A DNA stretch of 8,858 nucleotides. Origin: Chryseobacterium sp. Its GTDB lineage: Bacteria > Bacteroidota > Bacteroidia > Flavobacteriales > Weeksellaceae. Positions 7,631 through 8,858 of this stretch are shown piece after piece (position 1 is the first letter of the stretch; each line of letters opens with the position of its first letter). Location of the stretch: positions 1 to 8,858 of the forward strand of contig JASLCD010000211.1 of NCBI GenBank assembly GCA_030146295.1, written 5' to 3'. The notes beneath the pieces are model-generated. The model had not been told where the DNA came from and did no database searches. It saw nothing but the letters and a program-made list of their open reading frames with translations. The translations under genes were made by a program, and so were the position numbers.

Positions 7631-8295
7631 GTAAGAATGGTGTATATTCGGATTGGAATATGAGCTTTCAGTTGCAGAACAAGTAAAAAATGACAAAATG
7701 TGAAAACTTGAAGTGATTAATATCTATAAGATTATTAAAAACAACCCTTTATAGATGGAATTATAAATTTTCAGATTCTTAAATGTTAGAAGTTAAAATA
7801 GGGGGGAGAGCTAAAGCCTATGTTTTTTCATTATGAAACCTAAAATTAAATAAAATGGTTTAATAAAAATAAAAGAGATGTTGTCCTATTGGAAGTTGAA
7901 AATTTAATTTTTTGCGCCTACTCATTTCCTGATGACGACATGCACATAAAAAATATGTGATAAAGAGAATTCGAAAGAACAGAAAAAATTACTGTGATAA
8001 ATAATGATCTAGGAGATTTACGAAACTAAGAATATAGAAAAAATACGGTTTCAAAGATTTTTAGGATTTAATGTTAACTATGATACAAGAAAAAAATAAA
8101 AAGAAATCTAAATTTATTTTTAAAATTATAGTTTCATTGGCTGAGTATGGGAAGGAGTATCAGAGAAAGAACTAATGTTGTGGTACGGTCTGCAAGAGCA
8201 AGATGGAGAACTGAAGGACGACCAAGGATAACATGGCTGAGACAATTTGCTAATTTTTATTACTACACTCTATTTATAAAAATGAAACTAAATAC
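7631..8295. other. Gene-poor, possibly decayed region
   Basis: No gene with a recognisable domain is present. Short open stretches exist on the plus strand. One frame without a good start ends with CAYSFPDDDMHIKNM before a stop at about 7960. A 31-codon frame (8080-8175) starts MIQEKNKKKSKF and ends EYGKEYQRKN. A 61-codon frame (8147-8332) is rich in Arg, starts MGRSIRERTNVVV and runs into the hairpin at 8296. Bases of about 8140-8245 are visibly richer in G than the surroundings. These could be relics of inactivated genes or chance, and I would not annotate a protein on present evidence. Confidence 0.4.
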
Positions 8296-8322
8296 AAAAA
8301 GGAGCTATTGCAACTCCTTTTT
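8296..8322. terminator. Bidirectional terminator hairpin
   Basis: AAAAAGGAG (8296-8304) pairs with CTCCTTTTT (8314-8322) around a nine-base loop. A run of five T ends the stem in either direction. On the minus strand it comes directly after the tRNA-like T-arm and acceptor strand, as terminators do after tRNA genes. It would equally serve the small hydrophobic frame on the same strand. Confidence 0.65.
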
Positions 8323-8327
8323 AATGC

Positions 8328-8351
8328 GGTGAGTCTCGGCATCGAACCGAG
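8328..8351 (-). other. tRNA-like 3' end (T-arm plus acceptor strand)
   Basis: The minus strand reads CTCGG-TTCGATG-CCGAG (8351 to 8335), a perfect five-pair T-stem with a seven-base loop carrying the invariant TTC-R-A pattern of tRNA. It is followed by seven bases ACTCACC (8334-8328), as an acceptor strand should be, then GCA. The complement GGTGAGT occurs upstream on the same strand (8408-8402), which would enclose 81 bases, close to tRNA size. I could not fold a convincing D-arm or anticodon arm in the AT-rich interior; the nearest anticodon candidate has a mismatch and the D region is too long. It may be a degenerate tRNA or the tRNA 3' fragment left at an integration site. Chance pairing is not excluded. 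Confidence 0.4.
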
Positions 8352-8381
8352 CTCCCTATATTATTCTACGATACACTCATT

Positions 8382-8504
8382 CTAATAGATTATTCCGGTC
8401 AACTCACCTCCGACACCGAAACTCGCCATTACAAGTAGATTTCCTAAAAGAGCTATTGTGTAACCTAATGAAAGGTTAATGAAAATTGATTTTATTGTAT
8501 CCAT
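8382..8504 (-). CDS. Possible small hydrophobic protein (40 aa)
   Basis: This is an uncertain small gene. From the ATG at 8504 the frame gives 40 residues: a short start MDTIKSIFIN, one hydrophobic stretch (about residues 7-29, including YTIALLGNLLVMASF) and a glycine-rich end VGGELTGIIY. That layout fits a single-span membrane peptide or small secreted peptide, but I do not recognise a family. The frame is open to an earlier ATG at 8573, which would add 23 residues with a weaker look. The bases before 8504 are A-rich (AATTTAAAATGT), as usual for this group. A terminator (8296-8322) lies downstream on the same strand. Its end overlaps the GGTGAGT that could pair with the tRNA-like acceptor strand, so coding and tRNA readings partly conflict. 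Confidence 0.3.
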   Translation of the reverse strand: MDTIKSIFINLSLGYTIALLGNLLVMASFGVGGELTGIIY

Positions 8505-8591
8505 ACATTTTAAATTTTTATTATTCAACCATCTGTCTGCGACAACAACCAAAACATCTTTTAAATGAATCATACCAAAGAACGCAATAGG

Positions 8592-8686
8592 AATTTCCAG
8601 CTTTTTATATATAAATAATATTTCAAAATTCCTTATTCAAAAATACAAAAATTCTCATAAAGTTAATATTTAAGGAACTGGAAATT
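8592..8686. repeat. 9-bp inverted repeat beside the transposase fragment
   Basis: AATTTCCAG (8592-8600) and CTGGAAATT (8678-8686) are exact inverted copies enclosing 77 AT-rich bases. A second inner pair, TTCCTT (8629-8634) and AAGGAA (8672-8677), abuts the right copy. The right copy lies nine bases from the stop of the transposase fragment. It may be part of a deletion scar or tiny element, or chance in AT-rich DNA. Confidence 0.3.
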
Positions 8687-8694
8687 TTTTGGGA

Positions 8695-8858
8695 TTAACT
8701 TCTGGAGATTTCCTGTAATGCTAATTCACCTCCTTGCTCATACAATTCTTTAAATCTGTAAAAACTGTCTCGGGAATATCCCATCACCTTACAGGCTTTG
8801 GATACGTTTCCTAAATGTTGTGCTAATTCAAGTACACCTAACTTGTTTTTGATGATCT
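8695..8858 (-). pseudogene. IS481-family transposase, truncated N-terminal fragment
   Basis: The minus-strand frame enters from the right edge of the window and stops at TAA (8695-8697), giving 53 visible residues. Stretches such as KLGVLELAQHLGNVSKACKV and MGYSRDSFYRFKELYEQGG, then LALQEISR, are the helix-turn-helix N-terminus of IS481-type transposases, which cut and join DNA to move the insertion sequence. Full proteins continue after this point with a linker and a DDE integrase core of well over 200 residues. Here the match ends at ISR, followed by one Ser and a stop, and no catalytic core is found to the left. The element is therefore broken and inactive unless it is rescued elsewhere. 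The start codon and outer end lie beyond the window. Confidence 0.85.

Noticed and set aside
8147..8332. 61-codon Arg-rich plus-strand frame
   Set aside because: It ends inside and beyond the terminator hairpin, its composition changes midway and no homology is recognised. It was kept only as a note on possible decayed DNA.
8328..8408. A complete functional tRNA gene
   Set aside because: T-arm and acceptor fit, but no credible D-arm or anticodon stem could be drawn, so only a tRNA-like 3' end is reported.
1..8858. CRISPR array, rRNA or phage defence genes
   Set aside because: No regularly spaced repeats, rRNA-like sequence, or nuclease/helicase/RT/toxin motifs were found on either strand.

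Overview
The window looks like a chromosomal segment of a flavobacterium, closest in flavour to Chryseobacterium or Elizabethkingia (inference). The DNA is AT-rich. Several genes carry Bacteroidetes-type -7 boxes (TAnnTTTG), ribosome binding sites are A-rich instead of GGAGG-like, and two exported proteins have signal peptides ending in the typical 'YAQ'. The protein families also fit: an Lgt with a divergent signature motif, a tricorn-like S41 peptidase, and a surface protein built of 'VGIxTxxPxxxLxI' motifs. No database search was possible, so names rest on motifs visible in the translations.

Layout. Positions 1-769 hold no convincing gene, only a terminator-like hairpin on the minus strand (414-440) and, at the right end, a promoter for the first gene. 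An SDR oxidoreductase (770-1525, +) converges on lgt (1604-2440, -), and the two share a strong hairpin terminator (1550-1579). lgt diverges from a run of three plus-strand genes: a secreted CE4 polysaccharide deacetylase (2608-3354), a VIT1/CCC1-type metal transporter (3423-4118) and an exported S41 peptidase (4209-5927). The gaps of 68 and 90 bases show no terminator, so they may be read together. The run ends at a perfect palindrome (5955-5988), which it shares with the convergent surface protein gene (6068-7465, -). Unrelated functions sit side by side, so apart from a general envelope theme (lipoprotein maturation, glycan deacetylation, periplasmic proteolysis, surface protein) I infer no common pathway.

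The right end (about 7560-8858) is different. It is gene-poor and looks like accessory or decayed DNA. It holds terminator-like hairpins, a tRNA-like T-arm with acceptor strand followed by a terminator (minus strand), a possible small hydrophobic protein, a 9-bp inverted repeat, and at the right edge the N-terminal part of an IS481-family transposase that stops early. This is the most likely place for past integration or deletion. I found no clearly new multi-gene system, and the leads below are modest.
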